The notes: a model not told the origin generated them from the letters alone. Numbered from the stretch's first letter, positions 24,637 through 34,386 are shown. The stretch: DNA of 48,800 nt from an uncultured bacterium (GCA_903903945.1 CAIVAP010000204.1:1-48800); one strand, 5' to 3'. A program made the numbers and translations.

Positions 24637-26685
24637 CTATTTCCCCAGCAGACTCTCTGATCGGGTGTCTTGAAGCGTTCGCACTTCGCGCATCATTCTT
24701 TCGGTCTGCATTTTGATGATCGCCAGATTCTTGGCCGTCTGCTCGTCCGGGTTTTCAGACTTGTCGATCAACTGCTGCGTACGCGCCATGATTGATGTCA
24801 GCGGTGTCGCAAAGCGCTTGGGCAGATCGGAGAACACTTCACCCAACAGCTTGCCACGCTCCAGCCGTTCGACATGACGACCCAGTTGCCCGACACGGTC
24901 GGCCGTCGCCGACGACATCAACGCCTGTGCCGCGATATTGGCGATACCGCGCGCAAACACGCTATCGGAAAGTGAGAAACTACGTCTCTCCACGGTGCGC
25001 AATTCCGCTACCGCCATGATGCCGATTGGCTCATGGCCAACCATCATCGGTACCAGCAATGCCGACTGTAGACCGACAACGAGCGACTGTAGCAACTCCT
25101 GATCGTCCATCTGCATTCGTTCTTCGCGCTGGTTGATCAACATCATACGCCCTGCTTGTATCGCCAGTTTGTGCCAGCGCGCCCGTGACAGCGGCAAACT
25201 GCGCACTTCAGTGACATGGCTACTGACGTCGCGCGCCTGCGCTTCGGTCACAAATTCGAGTGACTCCTTACTCGAATCATAACGCCAGAAGCGACAGTAG
25301 GTCGCCGGCAGCTTCTTCACGACGGTTTCAGCAAGCTCAACCATGAACGCCTGAGCATCTTCGCTCATCACCAACTTCTTGAGGGAGCCGGTGAGATCAA
25401 GGATTTGGCGATTGTAGGCGACCAGTTGATGCGAGAATGTGTCACTTCGCACCGACGGCACGAGTGCTGTCGACAACATCGTGGCAATCTTCTCTCCAAA
25501 TTCCTTATCAGGGCACTGTTTCTCAGCGGCCATGGTCAGGGCAGCGATCGGCTTGTCACCAAGCATGATCGGGATCGTCAGCGCGTAATGCGCACCACAG
25601 GAAATTAGCCAGCGGTCATCCTCCAACTCGCTCTGTCCAAGCGCGTCGCTGTATATGACCTGCGGTGACAGGAACAGAGCACCCAACTGTGTTTTCTGAG
25701 TTGAGATGGAATGGTTGCGCTCGGTCAGGAGGTTCTTACCCTGTCCAAGACAGTATTGGGTGACATTGTAGCCACGCGAATCATAAACTGCCATGCGCAG
25801 GATTTCGTATTCCGCAATACGGTGTAGTGCTTCATCTACCAGATGAATGGCGTCCTGAATCCGGTCGACTCCGGCCAGATCGCTACGCAGCTTTTCGAGC
25901 ACCGACGTGGTCTCGTCAACCTGCGCATTCCCGGTCGCAGCGCATACTTGCGCACCCCCCAACTGCACAGTCAGAAGATCAAGCAATTGCAGCAGATCGG
26001 TATCGATTTGCGCGCCCTGCTCCCAGTTAATTATCATCACCAGAGGTTCTGTGGTCTTGTCTTGCAGAGGAATGACAATGGTTGGTTTCTTGTCTTCGGA
26101 TGCTTCGAAAGGAACAAGCGACAGCCGCTGCGAACGTTGGACAGAATGACACCAGTGTTGGAGGGGAGCATGATCGGTCAGCGGGATCGTATTCGACTCG
26201 GCGGGGACAAAGCTGCCGGAGAACTGGTCCTCACGGTAACAGTTGACAGAAACCGCTTTGGTAAAGTGCAGTACCAGTCCGCGGAGTTTATCCAGGAATG
26301 GCAGAACCTCGTGCTGCGAGCGGCTGAGATTGGCGACCGCTGACAGGAAGTCGAGACGCTTCTGATAATGAGTAGACTTGAGATCGGCGCGGGTCATGCG
26401 GTTAATCCATTCGGTAGCGCCAATGACTATGAATAAACCACCGGAGACCAAGAGAAACGCCTCCACGAGATATCGATACCCGGCCTGAGACAAAACGGGT
26501 AATTGCCGCAAAGAACCGCTTTCGCCAAGCACACGCACGAACAGCAGAAGCGCCCAAAGCATTTGCCCAATCATCAACTTGTCATAGCTGTCTTTCGACC
26601 GGTAGAAATAACGTTCTTTTGCCCGGTAGGTCGAATAGCTGACCAACACCAGGAGCACCAGAAAGAGATATTCCGCCAAAATCAT
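24637..26685 (-). CDS. Multi-GAF sensor protein with degenerate HisKA, no ATPase domain
   Basis: 682 residues. Membrane segments near 1-16, 40-56 and 70-92 are followed by three GAF-like regions (about 120-245, 275-420 and 435-595). The C-terminal 68 residues look like a HisKA dimerisation helix pair (GEVFSDLPKRFATPLTSI), but the phosphoacceptor His of the usual HELRTPL motif is K623 and the Glu is R624. No HATPase domain follows; the protein ends at residue 682. It may thus dimerise and sense ligands without being a kinase. ATG at 26685 with GAGGG upstream. Confidence 0.75.
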   Translation of the reverse strand: MILAEYLFLVLLVLVSYSTYRAKERYFYRSKDSYDKLMIGQMLWALLLFVRVLGESGSLRQLPVLSQAGYRYLVEAFLLVSGGLFIVIGATEWINRMTRADLKSTHYQKRLDFLSAVANLSRSQHEVLPFLDKLRGLVLHFTKAVSVNCYREDQFSGSFVPAESNTIPLTDHAPLQHWCHSVQRSQRLSLVPFEASEDKKPTIVIPLQDKTTEPLVMIINWEQGAQIDTDLLQLLDLLTVQLGGAQVCAATGNAQVDETTSVLEKLRSDLAGVDRIQDAIHLVDEALHRIAEYEILRMAVYDSRGYNVTQYCLGQGKNLLTERNHSISTQKTQLGALFLSPQVIYSDALGQSELEDDRWLISCGAHYALTIPIMLGDKPIAALTMAAEKQCPDKEFGEKIATMLSTALVPSVRSDTFSHQLVAYNRQILDLTGSLKKLVMSEDAQAFMVELAETVVKKLPATYCRFWRYDSSKESLEFVTEAQARDVSSHVTEVRSLPLSRARWHKLAIQAGRMMLINQREERMQMDDQELLQSLVVGLQSALLVPMMVGHEPIGIMAVAELRTVERRSFSLSDSVFARGIANIAAQALMSSATADRVGQLGRHVERLERGKLLGEVFSDLPKRFATPLTSIMARTQQLIDKSENPDEQTAKNLAIIKMQTERMMREVRTLQDTRSESLLGK

Positions 26686-26832
26686 TCTTACCCTCTGTCA
26701 CCTGTTACAATGTCAACACTTAGTATATCGGCAGTTGCAGGGGCGATTTTACCGACGGTACTGTACGGTACTGTATGGAGATGCGTCAGTCCGTCGAGAT
26801 TCGGAATACGGAGGAAATATGCGGGGAATTGC

Positions 26833-27483
26833 TTAGAGCAGACGGCTGGCTAGTCCGCGGACTTTCTGAAGGTTCTTGAAATGCAGTTTGGCGACTTGAC
26901 TCAGTTTCTCTTCGCCGTATTTTCGAATAAATGCCGCTCCCGCCTGATCGACCTGCGGCGCAGCCCCTTTGGGGAGATCAACTTGCCATTTCTGGGAGAG
27001 ACGATGCAAGCAGTCTACGAACTCGGCGCGCGCCAGCACGGATGCGGCCGCCACCGATAATACGCTTTCCCCTCTAACCTGCTGGATCAACTTGATGGTC
27101 TTCCCTCTTTCCATGAGTGACCGTTCAAGCAGTTCCTCTTTGCCAAACTTATCGGAAATTACCGTGTCGCAGTGTGTTTTTTCCAACAGGTTCTCAATCG
27201 CGCGGGCGTGTCCCCAGGCCAGCAACTTGTTCAAATTACCGATCTTGAGATAGAGGTCGTTGTATTTTTCCGGCATGATCACAACAATGCTATGTGGGAC
27301 GTGCTTCTTCAACTGGGCGGCAATCGTTGCGGCACGCTGATCGGACATTTTCTTGGAATCGCGAACGTAGAGTTCTTCGAGCAGAGGTCTCTCCAACACG
27401 CTGATAGCGGCAGCAGCAACGACCAGCGGACCGAAAAAGTCCCCCTTGCCGGATTCATCAACCCCGGCGATGTAGCCCGTCAA
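26833..27483 (-). CDS. rnhC: Ribonuclease HIII, catalytic domain only
   Basis: 216 residues. It cuts RNA in RNA/DNA hybrids. The motif GVDESGKGDFFGPLV at residues 7-21 is the HIII type (D9, E10), with RDSKKM and RGESVLSVAAASVLAR further on. The usual N-terminal TBP-like substrate-binding domain is absent. I choose a TTG at 27483, ten bases after the efp stop, with AGGT just upstream; the longer frame overlapping efp encodes nothing domain-like and is a shadow. efp and rnhC form an operon. Confidence 0.85.
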   Translation of the reverse strand: MTGYIAGVDESGKGDFFGPLVVAAAAISVLERPLLEELYVRDSKKMSDQRAATIAAQLKKHVPHSIVVIMPEKYNDLYLKIGNLNKLLAWGHARAIENLLEKTHCDTVISDKFGKEELLERSLMERGKTIKLIQQVRGESVLSVAAASVLARAEFVDCLHRLSQKWQVDLPKGAAPQVDQAGAAFIRKYGEEKLSQVAKLHFKNLQKVRGLASRLL

Positions 27484-27493
27484 TCGCGTACCT

Positions 27494-28051
27494 TTATGCG
27501 CGTTCGAGATACTTGCCGGTGCGTGTATCGATCTTGACCGAATCGCCTTCCTTGACGAAAGGCGGCACCCTGACTTCGATACCCGTCTCCAAAGTGGCCG
27601 CTTTCGTGATATTGGATACGGAATCGCCTCGCACTGCCGGTTCGGTAGTGACAACTTTGAGTATCACAGAGGTCGGCATATCGAGGTTGATCGGTTTGCC
27701 CTCGAAATAGAGAATTGTGTACTCTCCGTTTTCCTTCAGGTATTGCGTGTAGTCACCGAGCTGATCTTTCGTCAATGAGAATTGGTCATAGTTCTCGGTA
27801 TCCATGAAGTACCACTCCCCCTCGGAAGCATAGAGATACTGAGTACGCTTATGACTGAAGTCAGGGACATCGAAGCTTTCACCGGAAGTGAAAGTGCGCT
27901 CGACGACTTGTCCGGTCTTGATGTTTTTCAGTTTGGTCCAGACGTTGGCGCGACCGCGTCCGGTTTGGGAACGCAAGAAGTCAACAATGTAGTAGGGTGC
28001 GCCCTCTATTGCTATTCTCATGCCGATTCGGAAATCACCTGTCGAAATCAT
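27494..28051 (-). CDS. efp: Elongation factor P, arginine at the tip position
   Basis: 185 residues, the standard three-domain length. It relieves ribosome stalling at polyproline. The tip loop of domain I reads SQTGRGRA, placing R32 where E. coli EF-P has the modified K34; Arg at 32 is the form that EarP rhamnosylates in Pseudomonas. No earP or epmA/epmB is in the window. GGAGG precedes the ATG at 28051. It is followed by rnhC. Confidence 0.95.
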   Translation of the reverse strand: MISTGDFRIGMRIAIEGAPYYIVDFLRSQTGRGRANVWTKLKNIKTGQVVERTFTSGESFDVPDFSHKRTQYLYASEGEWYFMDTENYDQFSLTKDQLGDYTQYLKENGEYTILYFEGKPINLDMPTSVILKVVTTEPAVRGDSVSNITKAATLETGIEVRVPPFVKEGDSVKIDTRTGKYLERA

Positions 28052-28108
28052 TTATCCTCCGCAACGATTCTCCTCCTGGAATCATGGGCCACTGTGCCAT
28101 AGCAAAAT

Positions 28109-28137
28109 ATAATATGCAATTCCCCCTTTGCAGGCAA
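28109..28137 (-). promoter_or_regulatory. Putative promoter of efp-rnhC
   Basis: On the minus strand TTGCCT (28137-28132) and TATTAT (28114-28109) are 17 bases apart, giving a leader of about 50 bases to the efp ATG. Confidence 0.45.
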
Positions 28138-28151
28138 CTGATTTGAGGCGA

Positions 28152-29096
28152 CTAGCGATAGTTTTTGAGGATTTCGGCTGCCAGTCGGCACACTTGATCC
28201 ACCAACTCCGGCGGCGAAATTACCCGCGCCTCCCCTCCAAAGCCAATGATCCAGCGAAGGATTTCCTCGGTTCCGGCGACCGTGACGGCATATTCGACAG
28301 AACCATCTTTGCGTTTCACCACCCGCTGGCTGGCGTGACGTTTGCCGTCGGAAACGACGGCGGCCGCCTTGCCAAATAGCAGCAAGCTGATCTCCACCGG
28401 TTCTCCGGAATAGACATCCCAGGAAAACTCGAAGTACTTTTCCAGAGTGACCTTGTGGTCGCGCTCAAATAAGTTTCTCGTGATCGTTACCTTGTGAATA
28501 CGATCGATCCGAAAGAGCCGCATCTCGTCATGGCGATGGCAGTATCCGAGGAGATCCCAGGCGTGGCCACGAAAGACGATGAAGTAGGGATCGACCAGCC
28601 GCACACCTTCGCCGGAGGAAACCGAATGATAGTTGATTTCCAGAACAACGTCGCCATCAATAGCCTGCCGCAACAACCGCATCGTTAGATCACTGCGGGT
28701 ACTGTCGGCAGTCACCTTCGGCGAAAGCTGCATCCGCGAATGCTGTTTGCGGATATGCTCTGAAAGCTGGCCGTTCATAGCCGCATCTATCTTGGCGGTC
28801 ACGCTCTTGAGTTCGTGCGCGTGGGATTTCATTTCCATTAGCGGCGAACCCTGGATCGCCGCCCGTAGCGCCAGATATTCATCGGCGGTCAGATTTAGAG
28901 GGGGCAGAAATGCGCTGCCCAGCAGACGATAGCCTTTATCGTAGTAGACCGGCGCCCCGGCTTCCCCTAGCGACTGAATGTCGCGGTAGACTGTGCGCTC
29001 CGTCACGCCGCACTCACGCGCCAACTGCGAGGTCGTCATCACGCGATTACTGCGAATGAGATTCAGAACGGTCAATAGTCGGGATGACTTAGTCAT
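28152..29096 (-). CDS. WYL domain transcriptional regulator (YafY type)
   Basis: 314 residues. A winged helix-turn-helix at about 5-60 (TTSQLARECGVTERTVYRDI) is followed by a WYL domain (about 135-215, with LEINYHSVSSGEG, VDPYFIVF, WDLLGYCHRHDEMRLFRIDR) and a C-terminal WCX region. WYL domains bind nucleotides or nucleic acid, and these regulators often control DNA repair or defence genes; the target here is unknown. ATG at 29096 with GAGGT upstream; TTG at 29105 is the alternative. It is divergent from the lipoprotein operon across 280 bases in which I see no clear promoter. Confidence 0.9.
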   Translation of the reverse strand: MTKSSRLLTVLNLIRSNRVMTTSQLARECGVTERTVYRDIQSLGEAGAPVYYDKGYRLLGSAFLPPLNLTADEYLALRAAIQGSPLMEMKSHAHELKSVTAKIDAAMNGQLSEHIRKQHSRMQLSPKVTADSTRSDLTMRLLRQAIDGDVVLEINYHSVSSGEGVRLVDPYFIVFRGHAWDLLGYCHRHDEMRLFRIDRIHKVTITRNLFERDHKVTLEKYFEFSWDVYSGEPVEISLLLFGKAAAVVSDGKRHASQRVVKRKDGSVEYAVTVAGTEEILRWIIGFGGEARVISPPELVDQVCRLAAEILKNYR

Positions 29097-29376
29097 AGTG
29101 ATCAATACCTCACAAAGATGTTCGGTGTCTCACCCTTCAGAGATTGGCATCGTTGTCATAGTCAAACTAACCATTCGGCGGAGAACGTCAAGGATTTTGT
29201 CTGTATCCTCACGGTATGGTCTGTTCCCCATACTTCAGTTGCCAATTTCCGGCCCGCGACTTGCCAAAATGGTCGCAACTTCTTGCCGCACATGAATGAC
29301 GAAAAGCTCACACCCGTGGCATGATGCTTGCGCAGAGTAGGTCGGCAAATCGCTCTAAGCGAGGGGAGAGTAAAAA

Positions 29377-31353
29377 ATGAAGAAGCTGATTACGGTTAGG
29401 TGGTTGCTACACGGCAGCGAATTACTGGTGATTGTCGCCGGCATTTTGCTTGCCGGATGCTCCATTAAATCGCCTCAGGCGCCAAGCTGGGATACAACGC
29501 TCAGATTGCCGCTCATTAATAAGACATTTTCTTCCGGAGAGCTGTTTGACAAGCTGGCCGACGACGATATCAAGAAGGATTCGGCCGGAAATAGCTCATT
29601 CTATATTGCGAAGAATCTCGATTCGGTATCGATCCAGAATGTTCTTTCGGTAGCACCGTCCTCTTCGGAGTTCGAAAAACAGGTTGGCCTGATCACGGTG
29701 GCATCGCCATCCGCGATGTCTCAACAAATTGCATTTGCGGACATCATTCCCCTCACGGCTGGAGTTGTACCCGACACCGGCATCTGGGTGGAGAAGACTG
29801 TCGGCCCGACCAATTCGTTTTCGGAAGCGGCCATAGCCGAAGGGGGGCTTATCGTCACCGCCACGAACAATACCGGGTTTGCGCTCGATTCGCTGATCGG
29901 TCAGCTACGCGATCCGGGCACTGATGCGCTTATTGCTACGTTCGTCGTTCCGTCCGGATTGGCAGACGGCGCCTCCTATCTTGATACTATCTCACTTGCG
30001 GGCAAGACTATCCGCAACGAGAGCGACTTCGACATCTTCTTCCACACTCAAGGTGGATTGGCGTTGTCGCTGGCGGATCGCTCGGTTGATTTCGCGTTCA
30101 ATTTCACCAGCAATCTCAAAGCCAGCTCCGTTACCGGCAGAGTCGGTGAATTCACCAATGAATATGACAATCATGCGGCGCTGACGGATGACATTCATTT
30201 ACAAACCGCCGCATTTGCATCCGGCACGCTTGAGTTCATCGTGGAGAATCATGCCGCAGTCAATGCCCAATTGACGATCACGTTCCCCGAGATTACCAAT
30301 AGCGGCACGCCGCTGACCTTGACCATGCCGGTCAGCGCCAACGGCAGCATCCGTCAGACCCATGATCTGTCCGGTTGGACGGTGCAGCCGCAGCATGACT
30401 CGTTGCAGGCGCAAATGGTGGCCGCCATTCTGTCTTCGGGGGACAGCTACGTCACCGTCAATTCAACTGACCGTTTTGGCTTTCGCTTTAGCCTGAGCAA
30501 TCTGGAACTCGCGTCGGCCACAGGTATTATCTCGCCGACCGACATCAATTGGGACAATCAGCAAGTTAGTGTCGAGATACCGCACGGATTCGAAAGCGTG
30601 TCGCTGGCTCTGGTTGAGCTTGAAATCACGGTGCAGAATCATTCGGAGCTTTCGGGGAATGTCGAGATTAATCTGCAGGCCTCAAACGGTAAGCATCTGA
30701 CGGTAACCGGCAGCGTTACCGGCGGTTCGTCTAGCACACCTTCAGTCAACAGAATTGTCAGTGATCAACTGGCCGATCTCCTCACGCCGCTGCCAAACGC
30801 GATCACGATCAATGGTATCGCCACCGTCGGCGACGGTGTTACGACCGTGCAAGTATCGAGTCGCGATTACCTCTCCGGCAAGGCGGTGATCAGCGCGCCG
30901 ATGGCGCTGAAATTCGACAACACCAGCGTTCAGAGTGATAAGACGCATCTTAATGTCAAAACAGACATCGCCGACCGCGCGGATCGCCTGCAACAAGGTG
31001 TTTTTCAATCGACAATCACCAATCATCTTCCCACCGGTGCACAGGTGACGATTTACATCGGCGCCGACTCCGCGACCATATTCACGCATCCGTTGACCAC
31101 AATCGGCCCGATTGGATTTGATCAAGCCACTGTTGACGGCAACGGCATTGTGACGGCGGAAATTATCACGAACAACACAATCAATTTGACCGCAGAGAAT
31201 TTGCATGTCTTTAGCAATCGGTCGCTGTACGTCGCGTCTGTGGTCACCATACCGGGAACCAACAACCAGATCGTCCGCGTGCGGGCGTCTGATTACTTCG
31301 ATATCAACGGCATTGTGGAAATCAATGCCCGCGTCGGAGGGGAGGATTTCTAA
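29377..31353 (+). CDS. Large lipoprotein of unknown function
   Basis: 658 residues. GGGGAG lies before the ATG at 29377. A lipobox LLAGC puts the acylated Cys at 28, followed by a Ser/Pro linker. The rest is low in Cys and rich in beta-strand and Asn/Thr/Ser residues with several similar Ig-like blocks (for example VDSLIGQLRDPGTDAL and VNAQLTITFPE). I do not recognise a named family. It shares one base with the next gene (TAATG), so the two are coupled. Confidence 0.75.
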   Translation: MKKLITVRWLLHGSELLVIVAGILLAGCSIKSPQAPSWDTTLRLPLINKTFSSGELFDKLADDDIKKDSAGNSSFYIAKNLDSVSIQNVLSVAPSSSEFEKQVGLITVASPSAMSQQIAFADIIPLTAGVVPDTGIWVEKTVGPTNSFSEAAIAEGGLIVTATNNTGFALDSLIGQLRDPGTDALIATFVVPSGLADGASYLDTISLAGKTIRNESDFDIFFHTQGGLALSLADRSVDFAFNFTSNLKASSVTGRVGEFTNEYDNHAALTDDIHLQTAAFASGTLEFIVENHAAVNAQLTITFPEITNSGTPLTLTMPVSANGSIRQTHDLSGWTVQPQHDSLQAQMVAAILSSGDSYVTVNSTDRFGFRFSLSNLELASATGIISPTDINWDNQQVSVEIPHGFESVSLALVELEITVQNHSELSGNVEINLQASNGKHLTVTGSVTGGSSSTPSVNRIVSDQLADLLTPLPNAITINGIATVGDGVTTVQVSSRDYLSGKAVISAPMALKFDNTSVQSDKTHLNVKTDIADRADRLQQGVFQSTITNHLPTGAQVTIYIGADSATIFTHPLTTIGPIGFDQATVDGNGIVTAEIITNNTINLTAENLHVFSNRSLYVASVVTIPGTNNQIVRVRASDYFDINGIVEINARVGGEDF

Positions 31354-32615
31354 TGGTACGGCAAAGAAAAGAAATCATTCTGGGAGCGGCAACGCTCGCG
31401 ATCGTGATAGTGTTCGCCGGCGCCACTTCTCTGGCTCAATCGATGCCGAGCGCGCGCGCGCTTGGCATGGCCGGAAGTTACATATTGGAGTCATCCAATT
31501 GCGAAGCAGCCACGGCCAACCCGGCCAATCTGGCGCTGCCCGGCAACAAGCATTTCACGTTGAAGCTGGTTTCGGTGTCGGGACGAGTCGCCAACAATGC
31601 GTTTAGTCTGGCGGACTACAATAAGTATAACGGCGCCTATCTGACCGAAAGCGACAAACAGGATATTCTCGCGAAGATTCCCGGAAGCGGTTTGGACATA
31701 GACTTCAACGGTGGCGCCAGTGCATTATCGTTTTCTGCGGGATCGGTAGCGCTGACCACGGAAGTGATCGGCGGTGGTAAGGGTAGTCTTCCAAGAGATC
31801 CCATTGAGTTGGCTCTCATGGGCAACAAAATTGGTCAACCGGTGAGTGCTGACGGCTCGGGCGGTCAGGGTTGGAGTGCGGTGGCGGTGGGAATCAGCTA
31901 CGGCCGTAAGATCATAGCCGCACATGGATGGGACGTTGCCGCCGGTGTCAGCGTCAAGTATCTGCAGGGTCTGGCCTACTTCTCGGCGGAAGGATTGTCG
32001 GCGCAAGCCGTAACACTCACGACCGGCCTCAGCGGTTCCGGCGGAATGACGACGGTGCAGTCGCTCGGTGGTAGGGGTTATGCCTTTGATCTCGGACTTA
32101 CCGCGCAAGGCGAGCACGCCCTGTATGGACTTGTGTTCAAGAACCTGTTGGCGTCGCTCAAGTGGAATCGTGAGTTGGAGAAAACGGTTTACACCTTCCA
32201 TTTCGACAATATCACGGTGGAAAACTCCGGTGAGGATTCGCTCTGGACATCGGAGGATCACCAGGTCGCTATTTCTTCCCTGCAATCACGTCCGCCGTTG
32301 GAAATCCAGCTTGGCGCTTCTCGACGCTTTGGCAGTCTGCTGACGGCTGCGAGTGTGACGCAGGGATTTGAGAAATCGGCATTCGTTTCCAAGAATCCGC
32401 GCGTCGCGTGCGGCGTGGAATATCAACCGATCGGACTGCTGGCTTTGCGCAGCGGTATCGCCATCGGTGGCAATGACAACCTCTCGGCGGGCTTCGGCCT
32501 CGGTCTCGGACTAGGACCGCTACACCTCGACCTGGCCTACGCTTCGGCGTCGCGACTGGTGCCATGGGGTGGCAAAGGCAGCCAGTTTGCAGTCTCGACT
32601 ATTCTTGAGTTTTAG
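31353..32615 (+). CDS. Outer-membrane beta-barrel protein (PorV/DUF5723-like)
   Basis: 420 residues with a signal peptide (core AIVIVFAGATSLAQ). The segment SARALGMAGSYILESSNCEAATANPANLAL is typical of PorV/PorQ/FadL-like barrels in the FCB group: an early GMAG and a 'NPA' turn (shown here in shorter pieces, ARALGMAG and TANPANLAL). It ends in Phe. PorV-like barrels act as shuttles for type IX secretion substrates, and the next gene encodes such a substrate. That pairing is inference from gene order. Confidence 0.7.
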   Translation: MVRQRKEIILGAATLAIVIVFAGATSLAQSMPSARALGMAGSYILESSNCEAATANPANLALPGNKHFTLKLVSVSGRVANNAFSLADYNKYNGAYLTESDKQDILAKIPGSGLDIDFNGGASALSFSAGSVALTTEVIGGGKGSLPRDPIELALMGNKIGQPVSADGSGGQGWSAVAVGISYGRKIIAAHGWDVAAGVSVKYLQGLAYFSAEGLSAQAVTLTTGLSGSGGMTTVQSLGGRGYAFDLGLTAQGEHALYGLVFKNLLASLKWNRELEKTVYTFHFDNITVENSGEDSLWTSEDHQVAISSLQSRPPLEIQLGASRRFGSLLTAASVTQGFEKSAFVSKNPRVACGVEYQPIGLLALRSGIAIGGNDNLSAGFGLGLGLGPLHLDLAYASASRLVPWGGKGSQFAVSTILEF

Positions 32616-32630
32616 TAGGAGGAGGATTTG

Positions 32631-34370
32631 ATGAGAAAGCGCAACTTTACAGCTCTGTGGTTTTTCGGTGTTCTGATTATTCTCATAATGGCAGCGCGGG
32701 TGTCTGCGATGCCGCCGCATCCGGACCTTGCCGCCGCCATTGCAGCAGGAACGGTCCCGGTACCTTACGCTATTGCACATCGCAGTGACCTTCTGGCGCA
32801 CGGCGTTGATTCACCGGTCGAGCTTCCGGGCAAGCAAGGCTTGCGCAAGTCTGCAAGCAGTGCCACCTCAACCCGAAACGTTCTTTGTGTGCTCGTGGAA
32901 TTTTCAGACAAAGCAAATAGCGTCAACCCGGAAGATTTCGATACGCTGATGTTTGTTAATCAGGTTGGCACGGTTCGACACTACTTTAACGAAGTTTCGT
33001 ATAACTCCTATGACGTTGTTACTGTCAACCTGCCTTCCAGCATTGGCTGGCTCACGGCGCCGAGTACTTACGCATACTACTGCAACGGTGAAAACGGTCT
33101 CGGCTATTCCTCGTATCCAAGAAATGCTCAGAAGCTGACGGAAGATATCGTCAACTTAATTGATCCCGTAGTCAACTTCGCCAATTATGATAATGACGGC
33201 GATGGCTATGTCGACGGCGTGGTGATCGTGCATACCGGTCCCGGCGCCGAGTACAGGGGCGGCGATGTCAACTATATCTGGTCACACAAATGGAACACCC
33301 GCAGCCCGATGCTCAAAGACGGCAAGTACGTTTTCGAATACAGCATTCAGCCGGAGTACTGGAGCAGTCCGGGAGACATAACTCTCGGCGTCTTTGTGCA
33401 CGAGTTGGGGCATTTGCTTTTTGGATTGCCCGACCTCTATGACACCGATTATTCGTCAAAGGGGATTGGCAAATGGTCGCTGATGGCTGGTGGCTCCTGG
33501 AACGGTCCGGGCGGCATGGGCGGTTCGCCGGCACACCTTGATGCCTTCAGTCGCATCCAGTGCGGTTTCGCGACTGCCAACAATGTCACCGGCAACGTGA
33601 CGGGACTGGCGATTCCTGATGTCGAGACCAACAGTTCCGGCGCAATTTTGCGCCTTTGGACCAACGGCACGATCGGCAATCAATACTTCCTGATCGAGAA
33701 TCGTCGCAAGACAGGCTATGATACTTATCTGCCCTCGGAAGGCCTTTTAATATGGCACATTGACGGGAACGTCTCGGCAAGTGACGGTAACGACCACGAA
33801 TGGTATCCCGGGCACACAACTACCGGACATTATCTGGTGGCGCTGGAGCAGGCAGACAATCTCTTCGCACTTGAGAAAAACCTGGGCAGCGGTGACGTCG
33901 GTGATCCTTTCCCCGGTTCCTTTAGCAAGACATCTTTCAGCGGGCTGACGTCACCATCGTCTAATGACTATTCGGATGCCGGCACACTGATCGCCGTAAG
34001 TAACATCTCAGCGGCGGGCGCCACGATGACTGTGGATTTGTCGGTTTCGCTGGTCTTAGACGTGAACGATACGCACGCCGACGCCGTACCGAATAGTTTC
34101 GAACTCAGCCAGAACTTTCCCAACCCCTTTAACCCAGAGACTCGGATCAGGTTTGATCTACCCAAGCGCAGTCATGCCATATTGATCGTGTATAACGTGC
34201 TGGGTGAGAAGGTGGATGAACTCGTTGATGGTGAATTGCCTGCCGGTACTCACGAATTCGCATGGAAACCGGAATTAGGCTCCGGTCAGTCGCATTCGTC
34301 GGGTGTATATTTCTACCGACTGGTCACTGATGAGATTACGCTAACCCGCAAGATGCTGTTGATCAAGTAG
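32631..34370 (+). CDS. M6-family metallopeptidase with C-terminal sorting domain
   Basis: 579 residues. AGGAGGAGGA lies just before the ATG at 32631. A signal peptide is followed by an immune-inhibitor-A-like (M6) peptidase domain with the zinc site HELGH at 257-261 and a downstream Met-turn-like SLMAGG. A Ca-binding-like loop YDNDGDGYVDG is near 186-196. The last 90 residues have QNFPNPFNPETRI, IVYNVLGEKV and GVYFYRL, the type IX sorting domain (Por secretion type A). The protein is expected to be secreted and cleaved at the surface. Third gene of the operon starting at 29377. Confidence 0.9.
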   Translation: MRKRNFTALWFFGVLIILIMAARVSAMPPHPDLAAAIAAGTVPVPYAIAHRSDLLAHGVDSPVELPGKQGLRKSASSATSTRNVLCVLVEFSDKANSVNPEDFDTLMFVNQVGTVRHYFNEVSYNSYDVVTVNLPSSIGWLTAPSTYAYYCNGENGLGYSSYPRNAQKLTEDIVNLIDPVVNFANYDNDGDGYVDGVVIVHTGPGAEYRGGDVNYIWSHKWNTRSPMLKDGKYVFEYSIQPEYWSSPGDITLGVFVHELGHLLFGLPDLYDTDYSSKGIGKWSLMAGGSWNGPGGMGGSPAHLDAFSRIQCGFATANNVTGNVTGLAIPDVETNSSGAILRLWTNGTIGNQYFLIENRRKTGYDTYLPSEGLLIWHIDGNVSASDGNDHEWYPGHTTTGHYLVALEQADNLFALEKNLGSGDVGDPFPGSFSKTSFSGLTSPSSNDYSDAGTLIAVSNISAAGATMTVDLSVSLVLDVNDTHADAVPNSFELSQNFPNPFNPETRIRFDLPKRSHAILIVYNVLGEKVDELVDGELPAGTHEFAWKPELGSGQSHSSGVYFYRLVTDEITLTRKMLLIK

Positions 34371-34386
34371 GATCGCCAAAACGAAG

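Noticed and set aside
26755..26782. Short tandem GGTACTGTA repeat upstream of the GAF sensor
   Set aside because: Only two units; no link to a promoter could be shown.
27484..27654. Long N-terminal extension of RNase HIII overlapping efp
   Set aside because: The extension is antisense-free but lies entirely inside efp in another frame and encodes no recognisable domain; a ribosome site and TTG follow the efp stop.
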